Program-made: the position numbers and the translations under genes
Part shown: positions 24,317 through 31,626 of the stretch, piece after piece
How positions within the stretch are numbered: the stretch's first letter is position 1
How the letters are laid out: the number at the start of each line of letters is the position of its first letter
Assembly (NCBI GenBank): GCA_900542125.1
Contig: UQMO01000010.1
Coordinates: 1-50,763, forward strand
Source: an uncultured Collinsella sp.
Lineage (GTDB): Bacteria; Actinomycetota; Coriobacteriia; Coriobacteriales; Coriobacteriaceae
Length of the DNA: 50,763 nt
Direction: 5' to 3'
Notes under the pieces: model-generated
The model's input: only the letters and a program-made list of their open reading frames with translations
Databases searched by the model: none
What the model was told of the DNA's origin: nothing

Positions 24317-25282
24317 GTGACTCTATACGAGCAGCTCGTTGTCGAGCTCACCAACCGATCGTTTTCCCTTCAGGCCGCCTACCGCAGCAGCGGCACGCCC
24401 TATGAGCTGAGTGACCGCGAGCCCGAGCCCTACGACCAGCAAATCAAGGACTTCGCCCGCATGATCGAGGAAGCCGATTGCGTGCTGGTGGGCGGGGCCT
24501 CCGGGCTCTCCGCGGCGGGCGGCGGCGACTTCTACTACGAGGACAACGTGACCTATCGCAGGCATTTCGGCAAATTCGCCGAGCGCTACGGTTTCAGGGG
24601 CGCTTTTGAAGGGTCGTCCTACCGCTGGCCCACCGCCGAGTCGCGCTGGGGCTACCTTGCCACCTTCCTCGACACCACGCTCAACGCCCCGCTGCGCGAG
24701 CCCTACAAAGATCTCGACGCCATTCTTACCGAGAAAGACTTCTTCGTTCTCACCACCAACCAGGACACGCAGTTCATGAAAATCTACCCTTGGGAGAAGG
24801 TGGCAGAGATCCAAGGCGACCACCGCTTCTTCCAGTGCTCCCACTGTTGCACCGACGAGGTGTGGGACGCGGTCGAGCCGGTCTCCCGCATGGTAGAGGC
24901 CATGGGAGACGGCCTTGAGGTTCCGACAGAGCTCGTGCCGCGCTGCCCGCACTGCGGGGCAGAGGCATTCCCCTGGGTTCGCGGCTACGGCAACTTCCTG
25001 CAGGGCGCGCTCTACGAGGAGCAGTACCACAAGGTGTCCGACTGGCTCGACGCGCACGCGCGGCAGAGGATCCTTTTCCTCGAGCTGGGCGTGGGCCGCA
25101 TGACGCCTGCGTTTATCCAAGAGCCGTTCTGGGCCCTCACGGCGCAGTTGCCGCAGGCTAGCTACATCGCCGTGAACAACAAGACGCAGTTTCTCCCCCG
25201 TGCGATCGAGGATCGGGGGCTCGCCGTTCGCGCCGATATCGCCGACGTGCTCGCTGACGTGCGCAACACGCTGGGGAGGTAG
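24317..25282 (+). CDS. SirTM-like (class M) sirtuin, first of three
   Basis: This 321-residue protein has a Rossmann start VLVGGASGLSAAGG (57-69), the sirtuin motif TTNQD (146-150) and a zinc site with C174, C177, C210 and C213. In place of the catalytic histidine of deacylase sirtuins it has EIQGD (Q166), as in ADP-ribosylating SirTM enzymes, which carry Gln there. The start is GTG 24317 with AAGAAGG upstream. In known systems SirTM modifies a lipoylated GcvH-L carrier and a macrodomain protein reverses this; neither is nearby. The next gene starts three bases after this stop, so the three form one operon, probably repressed by the divergent TetR protein. Confidence 0.8.
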   Translation: MTLYEQLVVELTNRSFSLQAAYRSSGTPYELSDREPEPYDQQIKDFARMIEEADCVLVGGASGLSAAGGGDFYYEDNVTYRRHFGKFAERYGFRGAFEGSSYRWPTAESRWGYLATFLDTTLNAPLREPYKDLDAILTEKDFFVLTTNQDTQFMKIYPWEKVAEIQGDHRFFQCSHCCTDEVWDAVEPVSRMVEAMGDGLEVPTELVPRCPHCGAEAFPWVRGYGNFLQGALYEEQYHKVSDWLDAHARQRILFLELGVGRMTPAFIQEPFWALTAQLPQASYIAVNNKTQFLPRAIEDRGLAVRADIADVLADVRNTLGR

Positions 25283-25285
25283 CGC

Positions 25286-25984
25286 ATGGAGACGGCGAAA
25301 GCAGTTCGCATAGGCAGGGCGCTAGCCGAGGCGGATCTTGTCATCATCGGCGCTAGCAACGGACTCGACATGGCGGAGGGGCTCAACCTCTTATGCGCCG
25401 ATGCTCATTTCCGAGAGGCTTACGGGGACCTCGCCCTGGCCGACGACATCGGCTGCATACTGCAGGGGCTCGCCTCTCCGAATGCAAATGTGCGACGCCG
25501 ATGGGCCGAGCGGTTTCATCAAAAGGAGTATGTCGAGTATGAGCCCAGCCCGCTCATGAATGAGCTGCGGCATCTTGCGGAGCACGCCGACACCTTCGTG
25601 ATCACGTGCAATATCGACGGGCACTTCGCGCGCGCAGGGTTCAATGAGGGTCGCGTGCTCGAGACGGAGGGGAGCATACGCACGTCGATCGACGAGCGGC
25701 GTCTCGCCCATCCAGACGCCCTCGCCACGGCCCAGCTCGAGGAGCTCGAGCGCCTTGTGCAAGCCCATCGCAACGGCAGGGTCGCCATCCTCGAACTTGG
25801 CGTGGGGGTGCGCAACGGCGTCATAAAGCGCATGCTCGCCCAGGTCGCGAGCACCTGCGAGCACGCCACCTACATCGTGTTCAACTACAGTCAGGCCATG
25901 GCGCCCGACGCCTCGTGCGAGACGATCCTCGTTGACGGCAATATGGCCACGGCTTTCGAGGAGATCGCCCGATGCCGCCTCTAG
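25286..25984 (+). CDS. Zinc-less sirtuin-like protein, middle of three
   Basis: This 232-residue paralogue keeps the nucleotide-binding start VIIGASNGLDMAEGLN (19-34), the TCNID motif (107-111) and the ELGVGVRNGVIKRML region that both neighbours share. The zinc-binding cysteines and the segment carrying them are missing, and EG (E128) stands where the neighbours have QG. It is about 50-90 residues shorter than the flanking genes. ATG follows GGGAGG at six bases. It could be a catalytically altered subunit or a pseudoenzyme partner. It overlaps the third gene by 13 bases. Confidence 0.75.
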   Translation: METAKAVRIGRALAEADLVIIGASNGLDMAEGLNLLCADAHFREAYGDLALADDIGCILQGLASPNANVRRRWAERFHQKEYVEYEPSPLMNELRHLAEHADTFVITCNIDGHFARAGFNEGRVLETEGSIRTSIDERRLAHPDALATAQLEELERLVQAHRNGRVAILELGVGVRNGVIKRMLAQVASTCEHATYIVFNYSQAMAPDASCETILVDGNMATAFEEIARCRL

Positions 25985-26820
25985 AAAGAGAAGCGATGAG
26001 GCTTCGAGACCTTATCGACGATGCCGACGCCATCATCGTCGGCATCGGCTCGGGCATGTCGAGCGCCGCCGGGTTCAACCATTACAACCACGCGGGCATG
26101 ACGCGTGCCGGAATGGCGAACTGGCAGCAAGCCTTTGGCTTCAAGAGCCTTTTCGACGGCTTCTACCACCTCTACCCCAGCCTCGAGCAGCAATGGGCAT
26201 ACTATGCGCGATACATCGACTTCATGCTGCGCGAGCCGGCCTCGCAACCCTATCTCGACCTGCGGTCCCTCATCGGCCATAAGGATTACTTCATCCTGAG
26301 CACCAATGTGGACACCCAAGTCGAAAAGACATTTCCCGCCGAGAGGGTCTGCAACTATCAGGGAAGCTTCATGCACCTTCAGTGCAAGCAGCCATGCTGC
26401 GACGAGCTCTTCGACGCGGGTCCCTGCGTCGAGCGCATGCTTGCGGGCATGGCAGAGTTCGAAATCCGAAGCGAGGACGTCCCCCGATGCCCGCACTGCG
26501 GCTGGCAGCTCGTGCCGTGGGTGCGCGACGACACATTTCTGCAGGGCGCGGCGTGGCGCGAGAGCCTCGAACGATACGAGCGTTTCGTGCGCGAGCGCGG
26601 TAGTAGCCGCGTGCTGTTGCTGGAGCTCGGCGTGGGCGAGATGACCCCCGGCATCATCACGCTCCCATTCTGGAGCATGACCGCAAAGCTGCCGGATGCG
26701 CACCTGCTGAGCGTAAACATCTCGGGCGACTCGGCTCCGCTGCAGCTTGGAAGCAAGGCAGAGGCGATCCAGGCAGACTTGGGCGCCTTGCTCTCGACGG
26801 CGCGGACAGGTAACGAGTAA
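25972..26820 (+). CDS. SirTM-like (class M) sirtuin, third of three
   Basis: This 282-residue protein has IIVGIGSGMSSAAGFN (21-36), STNVD (110-114), NYQGS with Q130 at the catalytic-histidine position, and zinc cysteines C138, C142 or C143, C173 and C176. It is closest in motif content to SirTM ADP-ribosyltransferases. The start ATG 25972 lies inside the previous gene with GGAG eight bases before it, so translation is probably coupled. About 80 bases separate its end from the converging decarboxylase gene. Substrate and partner are unknown. Confidence 0.8.
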   Translation: MPPLEREAMRLRDLIDDADAIIVGIGSGMSSAAGFNHYNHAGMTRAGMANWQQAFGFKSLFDGFYHLYPSLEQQWAYYARYIDFMLREPASQPYLDLRSLIGHKDYFILSTNVDTQVEKTFPAERVCNYQGSFMHLQCKQPCCDELFDAGPCVERMLAGMAEFEIRSEDVPRCPHCGWQLVPWVRDDTFLQGAAWRESLERYERFVRERGSSRVLLLELGVGEMTPGIITLPFWSMTAKLPDAHLLSVNISGDSAPLQLGSKAEAIQADLGALLSTARTGNE

Positions 26821-26898
26821 CGTGGCGAGGCTTTTGCGCTTTCATCAGCCCGGACATCACGCCCATAGAAGCGATGGCTCTGATTCGGGTGTCAAAGT

Positions 26899-27666
26899 TT
26901 AAGCCTCCTTGTCAGTCGCTGTAAGGTATTCCTCGTCGTCCACGGGCTCCAACCACTCGTTGGAGGTCTCCTCGCCCGGAACCTCCAGCGCGAGATGGGA
27001 GAACCAGCTCTCGGGCGCGGCTCCGTGCCAATGTTTCACACCCGGGGCGATGTTGACCACGTCGCCAGGGCGCAGCTCCTGTGCCGATTTGCCCCATTCC
27101 CGGTAAAACCCTCGACCGGCCACGCAGACGAGGATCTGTCCGCCACCGCTTTTGGCGTGATGGACGTGCCAGTTGTTGCGGCAGCCGGGCTCGAACGTCA
27201 CGTTGTAAATGCCGACCTGATTGGTGGAAAGGGGCGCGAGGTAGCTTTGCCCGATAAAGTACTTCGCAAATGCGTCGTTGGGGGCACCGATAGGAAAGGC
27301 CATCTCGTTTTGGTGTCGGGCCTTTGCGTCGGCGCCGTCGTCCTCGTCCGCCCAGACCTCCTTCGCCATGCGAAAGGCCGCCCACGCCTTGGGCCATCCC
27401 GCATAAAACGCCGCATGCGTAAGGATTTCCGCTATCTCAGTCCTGGTCACCCCGTTGTTCTTTGCGGACATCAGATGATATTGGAACGAAGAGTCCGTCA
27501 GCCCCTGTGCCATCAAGGCAACCACCGTCACCACGCTGCGATCTCGAAGGGAAAGCCCGTCTTCTCGGCTCCACACCTCGCCGAACAGCACATCGTCATT
27601 GAGCTGTGCAAATTTGGGGGCAAAGTCCCCCAGGGTATCCCTGCCCGCCGTCTGCTTAATTGCCAT
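26899..27666 (-). CDS. Carboxymuconolactone decarboxylase-cupin fusion
   Basis: This 255-residue protein joins an N-terminal AhpD/CMD-like domain (about 20-110, with LRDRSVVTVVALMAQGLTDS and EIAEILTHAAFYAGWPKAW) to a C-terminal cupin (about 140-240, NWHVHHAKSGGGQILVCVAG, then GVKHWHGAAP). The CMD part lacks a CXXC, so a peroxidase role is unlikely. ATG 27666 follows AGGAGG at eight bases. It is divergent from a MerR regulator, a common pairing in gut anaerobes in which the MerR protein controls this gene. Confidence 0.85.
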   Translation of the reverse strand: MAIKQTAGRDTLGDFAPKFAQLNDDVLFGEVWSREDGLSLRDRSVVTVVALMAQGLTDSSFQYHLMSAKNNGVTRTEIAEILTHAAFYAGWPKAWAAFRMAKEVWADEDDGADAKARHQNEMAFPIGAPNDAFAKYFIGQSYLAPLSTNQVGIYNVTFEPGCRNNWHVHHAKSGGGQILVCVAGRGFYREWGKSAQELRPGDVVNIAPGVKHWHGAAPESWFSHLALEVPGEETSNEWLEPVDDEEYLTATDKEA

Positions 27667-27879
27667 GTTTGATTCCTCCTGTCGATGGTTTTGAGTGCAA
27701 AACTGCTTCCGCGCGGTCAAGCTGCCCGCCTAGATCCCCATGCCCATTCGTCGCGCCTGCTCAAGGGCGGGGTGCCCGGCAATTCCGCCCACACCGTTCA
27801 CGCCACCGGCGAAAACCGTTTTGCCCATTACGGACCACCCCTTGCGCTACCGATTTGTATTGACGAGAATGAAGGTAAT

Positions 27880-27899
27880 ACCTAAACCTGACTTTAGGT
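27880..27899. promoter_or_regulatory. MerR-type operator candidate
   Basis: ACCTAAA and TTTAGGT form a perfect 7-bp dyad with a 6-base spacer in the gap between the divergent MerR and decarboxylase-cupin genes. Such dyads between promoter boxes are typical MerR binding sites. Confidence 0.5.
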
Positions 27900-27933
27900 C
27901 AAGGAATGAATTCGAGATTTATTCGGAGGGGCC

Positions 27934-28374
27934 ATGTACACAATCGGACAGGTGGCGGAGATGTTCGGTCTGCCCGCCTCAACGCTGCGGTATTACGACA
28001 AGCAGGGATTGTTCCCGGGGCTGGAGCGGATGTCCGGCATTCGCCGATTCGGCGATACGGAACTCGAGGCGCTTCGGGTCATCGAATGCCTGAAGAAGGC
28101 GGGAATGGAGATCAAGGACATCCGTCTGTTCATGGAATGGTGTGCAGAGGGTCCATCAACATACCCCCAGCGCAAGGCCATGTTCGAGGAGCGGAAGGCC
28201 CACATGGAGTCGGAGATCGCGAAGATGAACCGTGCCCTGGACATGTTGAAGTTCAAATGCTGGTACTACGAGCAAGCGATTCAAGATGGCAGCGAGGATA
28301 GGCTGGAGACGCTGATTCCCGACAATTTGCCGGAAGAAATCAAAGGCGCCTACGAAAACGCACACGCTCGATAA
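27934..28374 (+). CDS. MerR-family regulator
   Basis: This 146-residue protein starts MYTIGQVAEMFGLPASTLRY, the MerR winged-helix with the RYYDKQGL signature, followed by a long dimerisation helix (about 80-115). A cysteine lies in FKCWYYEQA and no metal-binding cysteine pair is visible, so an organic ligand or redox signal is more likely than a metal. ATG 27934 follows GGAGG. The divergent decarboxylase-cupin gene is the probable target. Confidence 0.88.
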   Translation: MYTIGQVAEMFGLPASTLRYYDKQGLFPGLERMSGIRRFGDTELEALRVIECLKKAGMEIKDIRLFMEWCAEGPSTYPQRKAMFEERKAHMESEIAKMNRALDMLKFKCWYYEQAIQDGSEDRLETLIPDNLPEEIKGAYENAHAR

Positions 28375-28620
28375 AGCCGTTCGCTATCCATGGGACTCTG
28401 GCAAGGAGCTCCTTCCGAACAGAACGAAAAAGAAAGTCTCCGAACCAAAAGGTCCAGAGGCTGTTATTTCCGCTATTCCCACTCGGCAATAGGAGTCACT
28501 GGCCAAAAGCTTGTCAACATCAAAACAAGTCCTCAATCTATCGATTCTACGTGAGGCAATGGTCCCCATTTGATGCCCGCACTGTTTGCGCACTAGGGAG
28601 CAAAAGAATCTGGCCGCCGC

Positions 28621-28930
28621 TCAAATAAGATCACCGCCATCTTGCATAAACGACGCCATGTTAAGGTGCCTGACGCCATCCCTCTCCTGCAATAGAGGAT
28701 CAAGCGTGAACAAGTAGCGCGGACAACCATCCCTGATGTGGCCGAACGGCCTGTACTCGCGCTCCTCGACGCCTCTGTCGGCAATCGACATAGAGACCTG
28801 GATGTAGGCGTAAGCATTGCGCCTACGAGCGATGAAGTCACACTCGAGCTTCCCAATACGGGCCACAGAAAGCTCATACCCGCGCGATGCAAGATAGAGG
28901 TAGATCTTCACGTCGGTATATACGCAAGAT
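28621..28930 (-). pseudogene. C-terminal fragment of a DUF4143-type ATPase
   Basis: The translation VKIYLYLASRGYELSVARIG, then KLECDFIARRRNAYAYIQVS and HIRDGCPRYLFTLDPLLQ, matches the nuclease-like C-terminal domain of AAA_14/DUF4143 ATPases (D-F-[IV]-A with I/YQVS). No ATPase domain precedes it on this strand, so about three quarters of the gene is lost. It is a second relative of the intact ATPase at 20370. Confidence 0.65.
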
Positions 28931-29108
28931 GCACCCCTTTTTCTCAGCGTCCATTTCATCAGTTATGGGGGTGCTTTTTTACATTTTATAAAAAAGCGTA
29001 CCGATAGCTTATTCCCACTCAGTTTCGAAAATCGAATGGTTTTGAAGTTTCGAAAGCGGCAGGGCACCATGCATAAGGGCATGTTGGGATCCGCACCAGT
29101 AAAACAGG

Positions 29109-29505
29109 AATTGACTCACGCGAGGAGGCGCCGCCCCGTCGCCTCGATGCGTGCGACAGGCAGATTAGGTTTGGGGAGTAGAACGGCCCTTGCGCGAGGC
29201 GTGAATTGTAATCGATAAAGCCGAGCTTTGAGAACATGCGGTTTATCTCGTCGAACGTTGAGTCAACAGGGGCTTGCGCCCCGTCGGCCGACTTGGCGAC
29301 GCCCATGCCCATGATGCCGGGCACAAGTGTGAATGCGCCACGTGGAGGCGAAGGGGTCACCCGAAAGGTTGATGGTAAGCGAGCACCAGAGGTCAAGGTG
29401 GTCCTCGCCTTCCGGATTTGTGAGGTCGAGGGCGAGTGCCCCTCCCTCGGTCGCGTACAGCGGCGGCAGGCACTCGGCCAGCTCCTCAGTCATAAGCGCT
29501 TGCAT
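29109..29505 (-). pseudogene. Frameshifted gene of unknown function
   Basis: ATG 29505 has a good ribosome-binding site (GGAGGGGAG) and opens MQALMTEELAECLPPLYATE. The frame shifts near 29340, after which coding-like sequence continues in another frame (AFTLVPGIMGMGVAKSADG, then DEINRMFSKLGFIDYNSRLA), and a third frame ends near 29109. The start faintly recalls DUF2958 proteins of mobile elements (ELxxxLPPLY), but the rest does not, so I leave it unassigned. Confidence 0.4.
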
Positions 29506-29884
29506 GTCCGTCTCCCCTCCAGGCCACGTCGGACCCCTAGAATCTTCGCCCCGCGGGCAAAGCCTCGGCGCGCCCCATGACATCTCGGCTTTGCCCCCTG
29601 CAATGTCGCGCAGCGGAGACACCACCTGAGACGGATGTCGATGCATCGAACCCGAGACCGGGCGCGGCGGCGGGGAGCCTCTCGTGCGAACAATCTGCTC
29701 GATCCTGCCGCACCCATCTTAAAAAAGTTCGAAAAACGTTTAATCGTACGACATCCGTCGAACAGTCGGGGGTACACACCACTACAGAAGGCCCACGGAA
29801 CGGGGGGCGAGATGGTCGGCGACGGGTTCAAGGCACTCTCCGGCCCCACGCTCCGCTAGGGAGGGCGTCGGGAGGGAGGCCGTA
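29506..29884. other. Intergenic stretch without a clear gene
   Basis: No convincing coding frame is present in these 379 bases. An A/T-rich patch at about 29706-29740 interrupts otherwise GC-rich DNA and may hold the promoter of the PH-domain gene. Frames open here are low-complexity shadows. Confidence 0.5.
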
Positions 29885-30346
29885 ATGGGTGAGAAGGGCG
29901 AGCGGCCGGAGCGGGTGTTCCCCGGCAGGACAGACCCGTGGTTCATAGCGGCCATGGTGATTGTGGCGGGCGGTTTATCCGCGGCGTGTATCGCGTGTTT
30001 CCTGAGCTCGAGTCCCGCGCTCCTATGGGGCTGGCTCGCGCTGCTACCCGTCCCGGCCCTCGTGGCCCTGGCCGCCCTTCCCGTCCGCAGCAACCGCCTC
30101 GAGCTCTACGGCGACCGCCTCGTCGTCGTGTACGCTGGGATGCGTTCGGTGATACCCTACGCCCACGTGCGGGGCGTCCGGCGCACCAGGACGCTCTGGG
30201 CGGGGACGGCCAACTCGCTCGACCGCGTCTATATCGAGGCGCCCTACGACGGCGACGCCATCGTCTCGGTGACCGACAACGATGCCCTCGTGGCAGAGCT
30301 CGAGCGTAGGTGCGGCCTGCGGCCCGGCTGCGAACAAGGCAACTAG
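29885..30346 (+). CDS. Membrane protein with bacterial PH domain
   Basis: This 153-residue protein has two adjacent membrane helices (about 19-41 and 47-66) followed by a beta-rich domain (NRLELYGDRLVVVYAGMRSV, then IPYAHVRGVRR and IVSVTDNDALVAELERR) that fits the bacterial PH domain (PH_9/YdbS-like class). ATG 29885 follows a GGGAGGGAGG stretch. The role is unknown; such proteins often modulate membrane-bound stress or export systems. A truncated YjdF gene follows immediately. Confidence 0.7.
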   Translation: MGEKGERPERVFPGRTDPWFIAAMVIVAGGLSAACIACFLSSSPALLWGWLALLPVPALVALAALPVRSNRLELYGDRLVVVYAGMRSVIPYAHVRGVRRTRTLWAGTANSLDRVYIEAPYDGDAIVSVTDNDALVAELERRCGLRPGCEQGN

Positions 30347-30362
30347 CTTCGCAGGGCGGCTA

Positions 30363-30790
30363 TCGGCGACTTGCTGCTCATCGTCATATCACGACGGTCA
30401 ATTCTGGGTCGGGCTGGCGGAGCACGTCGAGGGCGGAAGGTATGGCGTCGCCCGCATCGTCTTCGGCGCGGAGCCGTCCGATGAGGAGATTCTGCGATTC
30501 GTTACAAGCAAATGGGAGAAGTTCTCGTTCTTCGGTGGCAAACCAGCTGAGGCAAGCAAGCCCGCAAAGAACCCCAAGCGACGCGTTCGCGAGGCGGCGA
30601 AAACCCTCAAGCGGCCAGCGATGAGCACCAAGGCGCAGCAGGCGCTCGCGGCACAGAGAGAAGCGATGAAGCAGGAGTCAGCTCATGCAAGAAGCCGACG
30701 CCGCGTAGACGCTAACGGTGACGGCTATGCACGGGCACGGGCGCGCCACCGCACTTCACAGCTTGTTTCTCAAGTATTTGGGACGCACAC
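30363..30790 (+). pseudogene. YjdF-family remnant without its start
   Basis: The frame HDGQFWVGLAEHVEGGRYGV, then ARIVFGAEPSDEEILRFV, NPKRRVREAAK and MSTKAQQALAAQREAMKQE, is clearly a YjdF (DUF2992) protein. The usual first 8-10 residues before the HDGQFW block are missing, no start codon with a ribosome-binding site lies nearby, and the C-terminal basic tail runs into unrelated sequence. yjdF genes are often preceded by an azaaromatic-binding riboswitch; none is recognisable here. It probably lost its 5' end by recombination against the PH-domain gene. Confidence 0.6.
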
Positions 30791-30846
30791 TCGGCGTTCA
30801 AAAATGCTGAGCGACTCCGCATGGCTCGAGACTGAGCCGAGGTGCC

Positions 30847-31296
30847 CTACTTCTCGCCCTCCAGCAGCCCCACGATGCGGTCGATGTCGACGGCAAAGCG
30901 AGGCCTTCCCTCGCGCTCGTAGCGGTCGAGGTATGCCTGGCACTCGGAGACAATGCGCTTGGTGTTGCTGTCGATGATGCGCTGGAGCGTCTCGTAGTAG
31001 GCCGAGCCCTCGGTCCTAAAGCGGCGCTGGTAGGCCTTGGTTATGGGGAACATCTTGATGTAGTGGATGCCGTGGCGGCAGCCGGGGCGCGTCGTGGGGC
31101 GGGGTGGCAGTGCAAAGTATTGGTCTTTGGGCACGTTGGGGGCGATGTTGGAACGCAGCGGCACGGCGAAGTCCCTGCGCTTTCCGCGGAAACGCAGCCT
31201 CACCACCACGATGCAGGGGCGATTGTGCTTAAGCATGAGCTCACGGTCGCCATCGACGAGGTCGAAGAAGTCCTGGGAGATGGATACGATCTTCAT
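30847..31296 (-). CDS. ToxN/AbiQ-like endoribonuclease toxin (type III TA), probable
   Basis: This 149-residue protein has the layout of ToxN/AbiQ toxins: MKIVSISQDFFDLV start, RPCIVVVRLRFRGKRRDFAV with PLRSN, a central HYIKMFPITKAY segment and a C-terminal helix LQRIIDSNTKRIVSECQAY. ATG 31296 follows AAGGGGG. Directly upstream a GC-rich hairpin (GGGGCC...GGCCCC, about 31320-31345) resembles the terminator that separates antitoxin RNA from toxin in type III systems. No clear tandem RNA repeat is seen, but a 43-codon frame lies just before it. An IS30-type transposase is inserted behind it. The assignment rests on motif layout. Confidence 0.55.
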   Translation of the reverse strand: MKIVSISQDFFDLVDGDRELMLKHNRPCIVVVRLRFRGKRRDFAVPLRSNIAPNVPKDQYFALPPRPTTRPGCRHGIHYIKMFPITKAYQRRFRTEGSAYYETLQRIIDSNTKRIVSECQAYLDRYEREGRPRFAVDIDRIVGLLEGEK

Positions 31297-31350
31297 CGGT
31301 TACGCCCCCTTCATACGAAGCGGGGCCCGCATCGCTGCAGGCCCCTACAG

Positions 31351-31390
31351 GTGGGCGATATTCTACGCCTTGCGGCACCCCGTCGCCCAC
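31351..31390. ncRNA. Possible structured RNA upstream of the toxin
   Basis: GTGGGCGA and TCGCCCAC form a perfect 8-bp stem around a 24-base loop, directly followed on the minus strand by the GGGGCC/GGCCCC hairpin before the toxin start. This could be part of an antitoxin RNA or a leader. I see no 30-45 base repeat of the usual type III antitoxin. Confidence 0.3.
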
Positions 31391-31395
31391 GGAGG

Positions 31396-31527
31396 TTAAA
31401 CGTACACGTAAGCCGTACTCTGAAAGCCGCGGCTTCCGGCAAGTAGTTTATACCACGAAAGGTCGCTTTCGATGCGCCTAGCTCGCAAAATAACACTCGC
31501 TGGGCCGTCCTTGATTATCGACTTCAT
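31396..31527 (-). CDS. Small basic protein of 43 residues before the toxin
   Basis: ATG 31527 has a strong ribosome-binding site (GGGAGG, eight bases upstream) and opens a 43-codon frame starting MKSIIKDGPASVILRARRIE and ending STAYVYV. It is basic, and I do not recognise a family. It lies 100 bases upstream of the toxin-like gene on the same strand and begins just beside a perfect palindrome. It could be an antitoxin, a leader peptide or the remnant of a longer gene cut by the IS30-like insertion. Confidence 0.45.
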   Translation of the reverse strand: MKSIIKDGPASVILRARRIESDLSWYKLLAGSRGFQSTAYVYV

Positions 31528-31536
31528 CCGAACACC

Positions 31537-31574
31537 TCCCACATTCATCCGTACATGTACGGATGAATGTGGGA
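31537..31574. repeat. Perfect 38-bp palindrome
   Basis: The two 19-base halves (TCCCACATTCATCCGTACA and its reverse complement) meet with no spacer. It lies at the left side of the IS30-like element, between the 43-codon frame and the transposase. IS30-type transposases favour palindromic targets, and two abutted terminal repeats would also look like this. Confidence 0.9.
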
Positions 31575-31626
31575 ACCCGATACCCTGAGGGCCGGACCGG
31601 CCGGCCCCGGAAGATCGGAGGACGGC

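Noticed and set aside
28738..29007. 89-residue plus-strand frame ending in FYKKAYR
   Set aside because: It lies opposite a clear DUF4143 fragment and has no ribosome-binding site or family resemblance.
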